Numbered from the stretch's first letter, positions 49,431-61,700 are shown. The stretch is DNA of 64,000 nucleotides from Maylandia zebra (GCF_041146795.1 NC_135170.1:20888033-20952032); one strand, 5' to 3'. Notes: a model not told the origin generated them from the sequence alone. A program made the numbers and translations.

Positions 49431-50388
49431 TCCCACAGGAGATTCTATAAGGGCATTTACCTGTTTCCCAGCAGGCTAAGTCGCTCCAAAATACAACCTT
49501 GATCAAAAGCTGTGTCTTATAACCATGACTACCGCGTGGGCAGGCTCATGCATGGTGGTGCCTGCCCACAAAGAAGTCAAGGTTCTAAGACCTTAGAAAC
49601 TTGTCGATCACTTTTTTCCCCAAACGAAGGTCAGCCTTAACATGCGCTGTGTGTGCTCTTGTGTCATGACCTTCAGAAAAAGAAATGGATGTTGTGTGTA
49701 TTTGTTTGAATGCGGCAGATGTGATGCCAAATACCTGGACATCAGCTAAGGGACTCGTACCTGGTGCTCAGAAAGAATAGAAATTCAGAAAGATGTATTC
49801 AAATGAGTTAGACCCATTTAATTACAATAACAAACATCACAATTCTTTAACGTGCGCGTGAAGTGCAAGATTTGTGGGCTTCAGTTTCCTAGAACACAAG
49901 TTGCCTGCTGAAACTTAATGAGCTGTGTATTAAAATTGTAATACAACCTACTACTTGAATCCTCTTTTTTTTAACTTTAACATGTGACAGTGAATCAAAA
50001 CAATAGATGACAGGCTGCTATACATTAAATGCACTAATTTAAACATAAAATGAGCAAAGCTTCTTTCATTCAACTTTGTCAGCACTCTTACAAAGTATTC
50101 TTGATTCTCTTCTATATTTGACTTTTCACCCTCAAGATTAAGGCCAGCTAAAGAGGGCATTACACAAACTTTAAAACACACCAATACCCTCAGAACACAG
50201 GTCATGGGAGAAATTAAACGCATTCCTTAAAAATGTGCAAATAACAGCATTTAAGGCACGGCAAAACATTAACTCAGAAGACTTAAGAACAGCGCTTTAA
50301 AATTTAGTAAAACACATTGAAGTAGTGCCAGAAATGCAGGAATAAGGTTTTTGTGAAACTCACTCACGAATGGTCTATCAAGTCTGCT

Positions 50389-50668
50389 CTAGAAAATACC
50401 AAACTTAAGATTCATTACTTTAGAGCTGGCTTTTTGTCCATCAAGCTCAAGGCATAGCTTTTGAAATACCTCAAAGGTAAATTTCAGCTGCTTGGGATAG
50501 GTAAGGTTCAGAGCGTAGATTACTCCCATCATCAAAGCACAGGATCTGGCAACATCAATCCTCTCCAGGATCTTGGATCCCTCAACGATGATGGTTGCAG
50601 GCCCATCACCAATGATAGCAATCTTCATGATTTGCATTGCAAGGTCTGCGTTGAGCTCCTCCTCATCC
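50389..50668 (-). CDS. Terminal exon of a teleost SAMD3-like multigene-family protein
   Basis: A 280-nt exon with a good acceptor (TTTCTCCTACAG) and a TAG stop, reading DEEELNADLAMQIMKIAI, then GDGPATIIVEG, GVIYALNLTYPKQLKFTFEV and FQKLCLELDGQKASSKVMNL. The YALNLxYPKxLKxTFE motif near the C-terminus recurs, as I recall, in a large family of uncharacterised teleost proteins often named SAMD3-like. Function is unknown. No upstream coding exon could be joined with confidence; a stop-broken minus-strand stretch at about 51700-51870 (VKLIHCIEDSQVKLKIPS) might be a decayed one. The clean frame of this exon contrasts with that, so the gene may be intact elsewhere, alternatively spliced or dying. Confidence 0.5.
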
Positions 50669-51145
50669 CTGTAGGAGAAATTAAATGTTAGGATGTATAA
50701 AATACATAGCTCAAGCACTTCAGGATGACGTGCATAAGGGAATGAACTACTACAGGTAGGAAAATAAGCTAAAACAGGTTGTCTTTTGTGTTTTTCAGTG
50801 ATTTTACTTTGTCATTCTGTAATTTTTAAAAGCTAAATTAAACCATAATCCAACGTTTAAAATAAAAAATGTCTTGTTTTTCACAGTTTTGTTTTTCCAC
50901 TTTGAAAAGAAAATCTAATAAATCATTTTTAAGGGTTATTCCACTTCTAAGTGAAATTTTATCTATTGCCATATTGTCACAGTTAGAAAGTGAGAAACAA
51001 GCCTTTTGTAAACAGCACACTAATTCTCCGGAAGCAATCCATTTGCTTTAGCAGAGCATAAACAATGTAAGTGAATAGCAGGTGCTAGCATGTTGTGTGC
51101 AAAAGTGATTAAAATGACTCAGTAATGAAAACAAATATTTCTTGG

Positions 51146-51605
51146 GAGCTTAGTAATCATGTTCACGGCAAATGAAAAGTGCAAAAGTAACACGGAAGAT
51201 TTGCAGAAGCTGATTTAGACTTGAGACTACATTGCAGTTACAACAAACACCGCTGTAAACATCCACTGTATGGTGCATGGATATAACGCAACAGTTGAAA
51301 AAGCCTCCAGCTTCCATAAACAAACACACACAGCCACTACTATACAAGCATAGTAAGCTGCAGTAACAATGGATGGATCTTTGATTTGTTGAAGAAATAT
51401 TGCACAAATAGCATGTTGGTTTATAGACACTGGTCGGCAGTGGCTTCAACTGCTGTGTTATAACCATGTGGAGGCTTACAGCAGTGCTTTGTCGTAATGT
51501 AGTCCCAAGTCCAAATCGGCTTCTGAAAATCCTTCATGTCAATTCATACTTTTCATTTGCAGTCAGCATGATTCATGATTCTGAATTACTCAATTCAAGC
51601 TTACT
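51146..51605. repeat. Long imperfect inverted repeat (foldback)
   Basis: The left arm (about 51146-51325) and the right arm (about 51415-51605) are reverse complements of each other over roughly 180 bp with small gaps. For example GCAAATGAAAAGT occurs at 51168 and its complement at 51550, and CATGGATATAACGCAACAGT pairs with CATGGTTATAACACAGCAGT from 51448-51467. The spacer is about 90 bp. Confidence 0.85.
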
Positions 51606-51996
51606 TGTTAAGAAGGTCCCTTGGTACCAGGAGAAGATGATGGTTTGAGCCTTTGTCCTGGCAAGAAACACAGCAAAGTAACTGAATATTTCGGTGAGAT
51701 TCCCACTTTCTTTAGAAGGCTGACCACGTCTTAACTGGAACCCCTAGATCTGCAACGCCAGGACAGTGTATAACACCAGAAAGTTGTGCCTGCACAAAAA
51801 TACAAAAGATGGTATTTTCAACTTCACCTGTGAGTCTTCAATACAGTGAATAAGTTTCACCTGTCAAAGCTGTGTGAGCTAGAACCAAACATTCAAAACT
51901 ACATAGACCTGAATACACTGGGTGCTGGAAAGCCTAACGTGGCTTTCCATAGATCAAATATACATAGAGGTGACATGGACTGGGCCAGTCTGTTGG

Positions 51997-52109
51997 AGCG
52001 TGTATCCCCACCGATCGCGATCTTGGAGGGGTCTCCACTCGCCCCCAGTGCATGTATTTCTACTGAGGAATGTGTTAACTCAAAAAACAAACAAACAAAA
52101 AAAAAAACT

Positions 52110-52161
<52 letters not shown>

Positions 52162-52560
52162 AGTTGTTTTTTATCAACAAAAGCAAACATAAGGTGTGGC
52201 ATGACAGGACAGAATCATTTCTGACAGTAAATACAAAAAAAACCCCAAACTTTTTATACACAAGCTACAATGTCAATAATCCCACTTGATCTGTTTTCAT
52301 TTCATTCTCCAAAACCAAATTGGAATCAATGCTGAGTCAGCAGCTATGGTCATTTTTGTGCACCCTAGTGTTGCAAAAACTGGCATACTACTGAAACCAT
52401 ATGTGGGATTATTGACCTTTCTTGCCTTATCCGTTTGGAAAAATATTTAAACATTTTCCTTATTTACCATGGGTGAATACATTCCTCAGTAGAAAAAATG
52501 CACTGGCGGCGAATGGGGACCCAACCAAGATGGTGTCTGGTCTTTTACCTGTGAAAATAG
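51997..52560. repeat. Second inverted-repeat pair around an (AT)n tract
   Basis: GGGGTCTCCACTCGCCCCCA with GTGCATGTATTTCTACTGAG (about 52027-52070) reappears inverted at about 52484-52530 as GGGTCCCCATTCGCCGCCAG with GTGCATTTTTTCTACTGAGG. The outer sequences match less well. Probably the ends of a MITE-like element about 0.55 kb long that includes the (AT)n at 52113-52159. Confidence 0.65.
52113..52159. repeat. (AT)n microsatellite
   Basis: Read directly. Confidence 0.97.
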
Positions 52561-53039
52561 GCCGAGCAGACGGTGAAGAACCGCTCTTAGCGGTCAACAG
52601 ACACACCGGACTAATGGGGTTGAACTTCACCGTCACCGTTACGAAAATTTAGAAGCGTTTCTTATCAATTACTAACATAAAATGCTTCCCTTCAAAAAAT
52701 AAATTTCACATTTCAAAAATAAAATCACAGTGAACACAACTTAGCTTGGCTAGCTACGTTAGCATAGTAGTTAGCGCCGGGGCTAACAACGTCCGCTATC
52801 TTTTAATAATTATAAGACAATTACAGTGGTCTGCATTAGAGTAACGTCAGTGTTAAATTTTCCAAAAAGAGCCCAACAATTTATGCTATCGTGGAATTAG
52901 CTGCTGTGTGTATATTGAAACACACAAACGCGGGGGCAAGCTAAGATGTATGTTATGTATGTTACGTCGTTGTTTTAAAGTAAACTAACAAAATCCAGAG
53001 CGACTGCAAATATGTGTAATTTCGCATAAAATTACTCAC

Positions 53040-53125
53040 CGTTCGCGACGAACACAGCTAAAGACAGCTATGATAAACCTTGAACACGTGCTGTTGAATA
53101 TGTCCGCTTGAGTAGAAGAAGGGAA
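53040..53125 (-). promoter_or_regulatory. Candidate non-coding first exon and promoter of the SAMD3-like gene
   Basis: On the minus strand a sequence ending GTTCGTCGCGAACG is followed by the strong donor GTGAGT at 53039 and below. Its position, upstream of the 50.4 kb exon and downstream of the cbx4 3' end, suits a 5' UTR exon. Inferred only. Confidence 0.4.
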
Positions 53126-53939
53126 CTGTGAGCTGTTTACACGTCATCAAGTTGTATTTTACATCGACAGAACTTAAAATTATATTGTTTTTTGATTAAT
53201 AGAAGATTTTAAATTCAGACAAATCACGATTATATATTGAGTAAAGAGGCATAATTTATGTGTCACCCGAACTCAATAAAATAAAATTTTTAATTAGGAA
53301 GTCTAACAGTATTTATGAACTTGATTTTTCATTTCACAACAACATATATATGTAAGTAATGACTAAAGGTCACATTAATTACTTTTTAGAGTGTAGCAGA
53401 CTGGGTTTTTTTTCAAACCTCTTATTGTTGACGTCCTTTCCTTTCTGCATTGTGCTGGACGGCACAATGCAAAACAGCATCAGGCCAAACACCCTCCATG
53501 AAGACTTTCTTCTTGATAAAATCTAAGAATTACACAACCTCCTTCCTTCAGCAGATTTTAGATTCCTGCTCTGGATCAAGCTGCTATAGAAAAATAATTC
53601 TTGGGTAAGGTTTTAATAATACAAGTGACCGGTGCAGTTGTGCAATACAGAGCGCTCTTTGTGCGGGGTCATTAGTGATTATGCAACATGATCTGTTTTC
53701 CTATTTTGTTTTTGCTTAACAGCCAAGTTAATGTTTCTAAAGTTTAACGCTTCATTCTGTCCAAGCGTGAGCCAGGAGGCTTCAGACAAACTGCAGGGTG
53801 AGAGCATTGATACGCACGGCGGTTTTTACTGGAACTCTAAAGGGCGGCCGTGAAACGTTAGCCCATAAAAGGAAGCCAGTTCAAATTATAAACTGACAGC
53901 GCTCCCAGTTTGCCCCCAGCAGATATCAGTGCCACACAT

Positions 53940-55606
53940 CAGAGGTCAAATCTCTTTCTTTATTGTGAAACATACCAGTCAGTAAGCTGCGCCAACAGCT
54001 GTAAGTCAGCCAACTCCGGGTATAACATACTTTATAACAATCATTTTGACTTTTGAAATGAGTGCAAGAAGGAATGAACAGAGTAAGGTGAAAGGAGGGG
54101 ACGGGAAGAAGTAGCAAACAGACTCAAAATCATCCGAGAGGGCGAAACTCTTCAGTGGATTCACGCAACTTCTGATGCAGCAGACATCTGGGAAATGCTT
54201 CTCGAACGACATGCTCAGTGTCAATAAATATGCACTCTTCATTTTTAACATTATAGCATTTTTAGCATTCTCACTGGCTTTAAATGTGCATAAGACAGCC
54301 GTTTAGACTCAAATGTAGGGTACATCCAACAGCTTTGACATTTGAATTCTCAGCAGCATAGTCGAAACAGCTCGCACTCATCGGATTGCATGTAACAGTA
54401 TACAAAGTCAGTCTCGTAACTCACATTTAATCTCTGTAGCATACTCATTTATGACCCTGGCAGCTTCCTTTTTTCCTTGTACAACAAATAGTCCTCACTT
54501 GTACTCCTCAGATCATAGGATGAGCTTTGAAAGAAAAATGAGATGAATGTTGTAAAGCAGTGTGACGTTAAGCCTTCTAACAAGACTAGCAGTGTTTTAA
54601 ACTCCAGCAATATATCAGCAGTATGGTAATAAACCCCAATCTAATCAAGGGAGGGGGTGATCTTGACGGGAAGACACGTTTGATAAATGACACCATCTTC
54701 TTCATGTGCAACGGGCCTTTAAAAGTCTACATGTTATTTATTTATTTTCCTAAAATGATTCTTAAGTGGGAGAATGTGCAATATATTAGCAGATTGTGCA
54801 GGTTGCATCGGCTGCTGACTGCTTTTGCAGCGTCCCAGTAAAAAGAAAAGGCTGGGAACGTCACTTAAAAGCCGTCGTTGCAGCTGAGTGTGTCCCACTG
54901 TTGCCACTGTGTTTACACAGTTTTCAGACGCACCTGCTTTCCAAATTTGCATTTCATGGGCAATCATAATCCTTAAACCAAGCTGCAAACAAAACAGGCC
55001 ATTTCAGTGTCAGGGTATTTGTCTGGGATTTAAAACCCCCCCACAAAAAACAAAGAAAAATCAAAGAGACTAGCTGTTTCTCTGGTAGTAATGACACAAG
55101 TAAACGTGTGGAAAATGTAATTAAGTGCTTTCGAATTGATCTTTGATCAGCATATACTCAACAACGTCCTCTCTAGCTTCTATCAGGACCAAAATAAGAG
55201 ATACCGTTAATACAAAAGACGTATAAACCTTCATACATCTCGGGTTATAAGTTTGGTACAGGTATGAAACAACAGCAAAAGTTTCCCATCAAGCTCCGTA
55301 TGACAAATTAACAGATTTTAAACCAGAAATTATTTTCTTTTCTCGGTGAATATTTCCACCTGAATGTATTCGCTCAAATCCTCGAGGGCACTTTCTTGGC
55401 TATGACGTCACAGAGAGGAGTTACAGTATAAAACATTATAAGAAACATATTGAATTTTCATGATAAATTATAAATTTCCATATATACAAAATTCTGGTGT
55501 TTTTCTTCTTTTCTTTCTTTCTTCTTCTTTTTTTTTTTTAAACATATGCACATATGAACAGGATCGTCCAATTGGTAAACACTAGTCCCGTTTTATCAAT
55601 AGTTTC
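53940..55606 (-). other. cbx4: cbx4 3' UTR, probable
   Basis: Starts after the cbx4 stop. AATAAA on the minus strand occurs at 53959-53964, and another near 54736. A 3' UTR of 0.9 to 1.65 kb is implied. It contains no repeats that I recognise, apart from T and A runs near 55530 and 55040. Confidence 0.5.
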
Positions 55607-58600
55607 TTAGAAAGAAACGTATTCCTTGAAGGTTACAGTGAGACTGTTTGTTGTGATGTCAGTGATGATGATATTTCCCATAAAAGGGGAGGTTTTTTTA
55701 ACAGGCGCTTCTTTAGATGCCTCTGTGGATATCTGCGTGTCCTCTGTCACAGGAGGTGCATCTTTGACAGCAGGCTCTGGCTCCGGCGGCGTTTCTGCTG
55801 GAGCTTGCTTCTTAGTCTTTGGGCAGCTGAGGTCCATCGGCTCCTCTTGACTACCCAAATCCTCGTACGTACATACACCGCTCTGGCGTGGGCCGTTGCA
55901 GTGGAGGTCCATAGGTTTATCCTGAGGTGGCGTGACCACAGTGCTGGGCACGCTGAAGCTCCTCGAACTCAGGTAGATTTTGGATACACTCCTATCCTCC
56001 ACGGGATCGGAGAGCTTTCTCTTGCGGTCAGCGGGAAAAGAAGGGATCCGGATCTGGTCGACAGCTGTTGGCGTTGGAATGTTGGTGTCAACAGCCCAAG
56101 AAGTCATAGGAGAGCTAGCGGTCAGCTGTAAGGGTAAATCGTCCGGTAAATCAGCTTGACCACGAGCCACTTCGGTGTTGTATTCCTCTGCTGTGCTTGG
56201 TGAAGGTTTGGAGAAATGCCTGTCCTTTGGGGAACACTTTATAGGATGCTCCGCTACAGAGAGGGAACTTCCATTACAAATCTCTTTGGGGATACCGTTC
56301 TCCAGGTGCTCCTCCAATTTGGTTGCATGTGCTGGGTTGTTTTCTGACGTCTTCATGTTTTGGGGTTTGTCTTCCCTTGATGATTCCCCGTGTTTACCCT
56401 TTGCACCGTGAACCTTGTTACTGTCCATATATTTGCTCATGACAATAACAATACGTCCATTCTTGTTTTTATTCTTGATTATCTTCATTTTGCTGCTAAT
56501 AGCACTCGGCAGGGTTGCATCCTTGGGATTGGGCTTAAGGGCGTGCTCACTCTCCGCCTCTTTAACAGCCGGTTTCCTCACTTCCACGGCCAGCTCCTTG
56601 ACTTTGCTCAGGCAGCCTGTGTCTTTGTCACGGATCCACTTCTGCTGCAGGGCCAGAGGTAAGTTCCAGCCTGGATTTGCAGGTTTACTCGCTGCCTCCT
56701 GAACTTTAACCACCTCTTTGAGCCTAGAGGCCTGCGTGTCGTACATATTTGGGTCGGGCTCATAGTGGTGGTGCTTCTTGCTGTTTAGCTGATAGATGAA
56801 CTTCTTCTTGTTGCTGGCCAGCTGGTCACCGGGGACCTCCTGGCTGCTGGGCTGGTACTGATGGTGCTTCTTGCTGTTCAGCTGGTATTGCTGAGGCTGG
56901 GAGCGCTGCTGTGCCTGAATGGGATCAGACTTCAGGTTGCCTTCTGCATCCTGAGATGTTTCTTCAAAACCAGCAGGAATGCTTGATCTTCGGGCAAACG
57001 AGGGCACCTTCAATAAGAGATGAGACTCAATTCAGCAATTTACCCACATTTAGACAAAGCTTGCACTGTACTCCACAATACGGTAACAAAATAAAGAAAA
57101 TGTGAGAAAACTGACTGAAATTCTGGGATTGTTTAAAGTAAAATTAAAGCTCTTAACCAGAGAAGGGTTAGGGTTAAGTAACATACCGACCTTATTATGG
57201 AATCTCTGCTTATTTGGCAACACTAAAGGGAAGTGCTTATAACAGCCAAAATGCTTGTGCAAGATTTGTTTTCAGAAGTAGTAGTTTTTCTAAACTGCTC
57301 CACCGAATTTGTCATGCATATTTTTTAAAACTGAAAACTGAACTGAGTACACTAAGATAGCTTCATTAAGACATTAGTCATAACAGAATTGTGTGGTCAG
57401 GCTTGACAAAGGGGTGACTGTACCTCAGGAGGTGCAGCAGGTCATCTAATAATAGGAAGGTTGGTGGTTTGAAGTATACTGAAACCCAAGTTACTCACCA
57501 ATGCTTTCACTGGAGTATGAATGTGTGTGTGGAAGTACAGCAGCAAAGCGCTGCATAAGAACCAGTCCATTTACAAAGCCGTTTGTTCTTTTATGGGTTG
57601 GGCATAAAAAATAATAAACTAACATTTGTTGCTTGAAGACCTAATATAAAAAATTATAAAACCTATCAGCGATCGAATAAAACTATCCAACGAGCTCTCA
57701 GCTCGCCGCCACCCTCCCACCATGTTGCCCCCTCCTGCTTTACCAGTACAGGCCGACCACGCTGACGTCAGAGACGCGGTAGCCGAACGATTTGACTATG
57801 ACCTCAGGTCAGTGAAGTGCCACCTGACGTGTCACGCTCCATCTCAGATTGTCGGCCACGTGTGACTCTGGCAGGATGGTATGCCTCTTAAGGAGTGACA
57901 GTCCATAACAATCAGCTCCGAGTCGCTCAAAATATATAATCACACTTGGCTCAGGTCATGTAAGCTCAGGCCTTTAAATGCCTGAGCTGAGGAAATTAAA
58001 GCGGAATGCTGCTTTGAACCATATATTTTCGTCTTGGGATAACAAATGGCAACATGAAAGAAAACATTTCCACTGGTACTGATTCACTTGGTTCAAAAAA
58101 CAATGAAAAAAAAAAAAAACCCTCAGGCATAAGACCCAGTTTCAGAATGAGTGAGGAGTGAAATTCAGCTGCACCCCCCTCCCCCCCCCCTTAAAAAAAC
58201 CAAAGAAAGAAAGCAACACACGATAACAAGACAGCAGCTCTAGCTCACCTGACAGTATCCCTCCTGTTTAAGCCTTTGACAGATTCAGTGGAAATGTTTC
58301 TACGGAAACCGTGTTGTGATGACTCATACAATACCTGGAGAAAAAGATGTTTTGGTTTCGGCCCACGTTTTCGATATCCCATCAGCTGCTCTTGCCTCTC
58401 TCTGTGAAAACAAAGAATAATGGCATTAAATCTCATGCAACATGCTCGTCTCCCATAAACATATAAAATGCTTCATTTCCCAGACATCTTTAGAAACCTA
58501 CACGTCTGACGCTTGAATTATTCAAGGTCAAAAGTGGAATTTTGATTTAGAGGACTAATGAATGCCCGCATGTGACCCACTGCAAAGCATTATGGTCCTT

Positions 58601-61291
58601 ATTTGCATAGCTCTCCATGGTAATCGGTCCATTCCTTATTCTCATTATACTGAAGAAATTCAATTAAGGCTAAAGCAGGGAGAATCTCAAACATCCTCCC
58701 TCCTACAGCACACCCTTCCCTCTTCTTACATTCAATCTCTAATTAGGGTCATGAGGTACAAATGAAAAGGGATAAATACTACATTGTGGAGTACATCTGG
58801 GATACACCCTAATGCCAGGCCTTGTGCAAGACAACGCCTACACTTTGAAAGTGCAGGGTGAAGAGTATCAGATTAATAACAAACATCTACTGGAGCTGTT
58901 TTTATTGAGGGAGGAGATGCAGACGTGTGTTTTTGTAGTTGCACTGGCTAGACCAGGCCCGGTCTTTGAAATATTGCTCCCTGATATAAACCTCTACTCA
59001 TCACTTGGCTCATAAATAACAGCAGTGGGCGAAGGCCGGCTGTACACAGGCGTCACCAGGCGCGAGTAAAGCCAGCCTATTGTTGCTACAGATGTTCAAA
59101 CTATCGGCGCTGCCAGAAGATTGCCACAATAAACAGTCGACGCTGTTATAATGTGTATGATTTCAAAAAGGCGACTAACGGGGTGACCCCTATTCACAGA
59201 AGATTTGGCAATTACAGACTCCCTCGTCGAATCCCATCCCCCATCCACTGGGAGCAGAGAGGAATCCACACACACACACACACAGTGCAGAGGCAGCACT
59301 CCATGACCATCAGCACACAGCCACACACACACAGAACCAGGCAGGCGGGCAAGCAGGCTGTGGGGGAATATGAGAGCGGTACACTGGAAACGTTGAAGAG
59401 CGCTTGCGTGTCAATTAGCCTTTTCAGAGAAGCAAATTCCTTTCCCCAGCCATCATGTCTTTACCCAGTCCCATGAGCTGCTGCCTCCTGGTCTACAGAG
59501 AGAGAAAAGATCTCAGGGGCTGCATGGGTCCAGCAACCCAGACAAGATGTAGTTGTTTGTGCGCTGTAGAGTTTGAATGAACTAACATCTCCACCTCTTA
59601 GGTAGACATTGACCCATTCTTGATTGTTTTACGGGCCTCTGGGTAAACCCAGATTGATAGCAGGCTGTCAACACAAGCATCCAAGGTCCAAAATGAAGAT
59701 AATTTCATAGGATGTGTCAAAACTGAATGCTGAGCAGAAGCCAGCCTAGCCTTTTGGCAAACTAATAGTGAGGAGAATCCCATCAGGCAGCAGCGTGGCC
59801 CTCCTCACATCGAAACCCACAACAAACCTGCTGTGCTCATGTCCTGAACACTAGTCACACTCTCCACAGTGCAGCTTATCCTCTGGCTCCTGACTGCACA
59901 GCAAATTAACGCGTCAAACATTATCACGCACAGATTACACTGCCTTTTAACTGTCCTTCATGCATTTTGTGGCAAATGCACCTTCTCCTGTTTTCTCTGT
60001 TAGATTGGCCAATGGCCATCCTTGTAGCTCTCCAGGCCAAAAATAACAACAACAACAAAAAAAAAATCACATTTATTATGATAGATTTTTATAAAGAGAA
60101 AATGGAGGTCCTCGTGCAGATCCCTTCAGTCCATTAGCACATTGGGGAATTCTCAATATCATATCCCTAGAGTTTTTACACCAGGGAGAAAAGGAGGGGG
60201 GGGGGGGTTAGGGCTAGAGTTACTAGCGCGCCCCTCCTCCCATGCCCTTATATGGCCATGGCTGCACTGGAGGCTGAGCGGCCTCGTCCGAAGTCCACGT
60301 CTCTCTCACCTGTGTTGAAACGCGACGAGGAGGCGCGGGTCAAGGATGTTTTCCTCTGGCTCCCATGTGTTGTATCTACAGAGAGGAGCAAACAACTGTC
60401 AGAAAGCTGGCACGTGCAGCCTGGCTTTTCCACCCCCAGCTGACAGGCGCACAGGGCTTTGCCTATGACACACACACACACTCCCACGTCTTCACAACTA
60501 ATGTGCAGTTAGAAAGGAAAGCTGTATCCAGATCTCCAGTGTAATGTAAAAACAAATGGTTCCTGCTTTGTTTTTTTTATTTTACTGTTATTAAATCAAG
60601 ATGATCGAATCTGCAAGGAACCCCGCTAAGTCGCAGTGCCCGCAGCAGGTTACCAGTCATGGGGACATCCACTGGCAGAGGGGGGAAATGTCAAACAGAA
60701 AGCGTCTGTGTGAGCTCTCCAAACGCTTCTCCAGCACCAACATGCAGTCGGCCATTTTAGCACTCCTGTCTCGTAAAATTCGCTGGCAGAGCAGAAATAA
60801 TTAAAACGGGATTACATGGCTGTGCCTAGCCCCCCCTTCCCTCGCATAAATTAGTGAAGGCATCCGCGGATACACTGAAACGCATACCGACCGCGCTCTT
60901 CCAGCTTCTACACACACTCACGTGCGCGCGTACAAGTCACTGTGCACGCTCGCCCTTCATGGTTTGCGTTTTTTTAAGTAACAACACTTGATCTTGTGAC
61001 ATAATATTGAAATGCATCGTTTCGATGCAGAATCGCTGGAAATGCATTAGAAAGCGTGCAGTAAGACTTACTTGGGAGACCAGCCTCGCCACTTGACCAG
61101 GTACTCTATCTTGCCCTGTGATGGTGGAGAAGGAGAACATTTTTTTAAACCCGACATTTTCATCGTCCGCGCTTTTTTTAACCCCCATTTCTTTCCTACA
61201 AAGACGCTTCGTGTCTCTTTACCTTTCGTATGCGCTTCTTTTCGATCCCCTCCACCGCAAAGACGTGCTCTCCAGCGGCAGGGAGCTCCAT
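55607..61291 (-). CDS. cbx4: cbx4 (Pc2), Polycomb chromobox protein 4
   Basis: PRC1 subunit; mammalian CBX4 also acts as a SUMO E3 ligase and binds CtBP. Five coding exons: 61223-61291, 61072-61115, 60310-60375, 58335-58401 and 55607-57007; phases agree, 548 aa (human 560). Start [20 protein letters not shown], strong Kozak. Cage residues F11, W32 and W35 are present; [16 protein letters not shown] follows, then [17 protein letters not shown]. Exon 5 has VPSFARRSS, two YQLNSKKHH(Q/H)Y repeats, the conserved [17 protein letters not shown] block (a SUMO-interacting motif in human), two PMDL words, and ends in the Pc box [20 protein letters not shown]. The human poly-His run and the acidic VILLDSD motif are not seen. 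Same orientation as cbx8, as in the human cluster. Confidence 0.98.
57008..58334. other. cbx4 intron 4
   Basis: Holds a SINE-like relic (about 57415-57580), a CpG-containing unassigned stretch at 57690-57900, an A run near 58110 and a C run near 58176-58190. Confidence 0.55.
57415..57580 (+). mobile_element. SINE-like relic
   Basis: A GGTTGGTGGTTTGAAGTATA box-B-like word near 57460, then CACTGGAGTATGAATGTGTG and AAAGCGCTGCATAAGAACCA with GTCCATTTAC at the end, follow the order of a common percomorph SINE. Degenerate. Confidence 0.6.
58402..60309. other. cbx4 intron 3
   Basis: 1.9 kb without a second gene. (CA)n stretches lie near 59267-59284. The non-repetitive segments 58.55-59.25 and 59.6-59.95 kb have balanced composition and are candidates for conserved regulatory DNA. 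A G run is at 60195-60206. Confidence 0.5.
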
Positions 61292-61700
61292 TCTCGGCTC
61301 AATCTGATCGAAAGCGGACGGGGAGTAGATGTACTGCTGGCTACGCACAGTCGATGTGCCGTCCGCTCGGTGCGTGCTGTGCGCGCTTGGTAGTTTTCCA
61401 GTTGTATCCGAATTCAACTGTATCCCCCCCACCCCACCGCTCTCCCTCTCTCTCCTTTGCACACTCCACGATCTTGGTACTGAGCGTACAGACATTCACA
61501 GTAGTGCGGCTGCGAGCAGCTCTGTTCGTGCAATAGCTTCAGCTCGCCGTGTGACGTCAGGAGGGGAGGGGGGCAGTGTGGATTGGGGGACCTTGCAGAA
61601 AGGTTTTTTTTTTATCCCGAGCGTACCGGACGGCGGGACGAATGTTTGGGAATTCAAATCAATCCCAACTTTATCGTCACGAGCACGAAACCCGCCCCTG
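61292..61700 (-). promoter_or_regulatory. cbx4: cbx4 5' UTR and CpG-rich promoter
   Basis: CpG-rich sequence directly upstream of the cbx4 ATG. The canonical ATG has A at -3 and G at +4. The frame stays open upstream to another ATG at 61493-61495, 68 codons earlier, without an intervening stop. Confidence 0.6.

Noticed and set aside
51899-52090. Minus-strand frame as an exon of the SAMD3-like gene
   Set aside because: It overlaps one arm of an inverted repeat and has no family match or convincing splice sites.
55626-56702. Several plus-strand frames within cbx4 exon 5
   Set aside because: Antisense shadows of the verified cbx4 coding frame.
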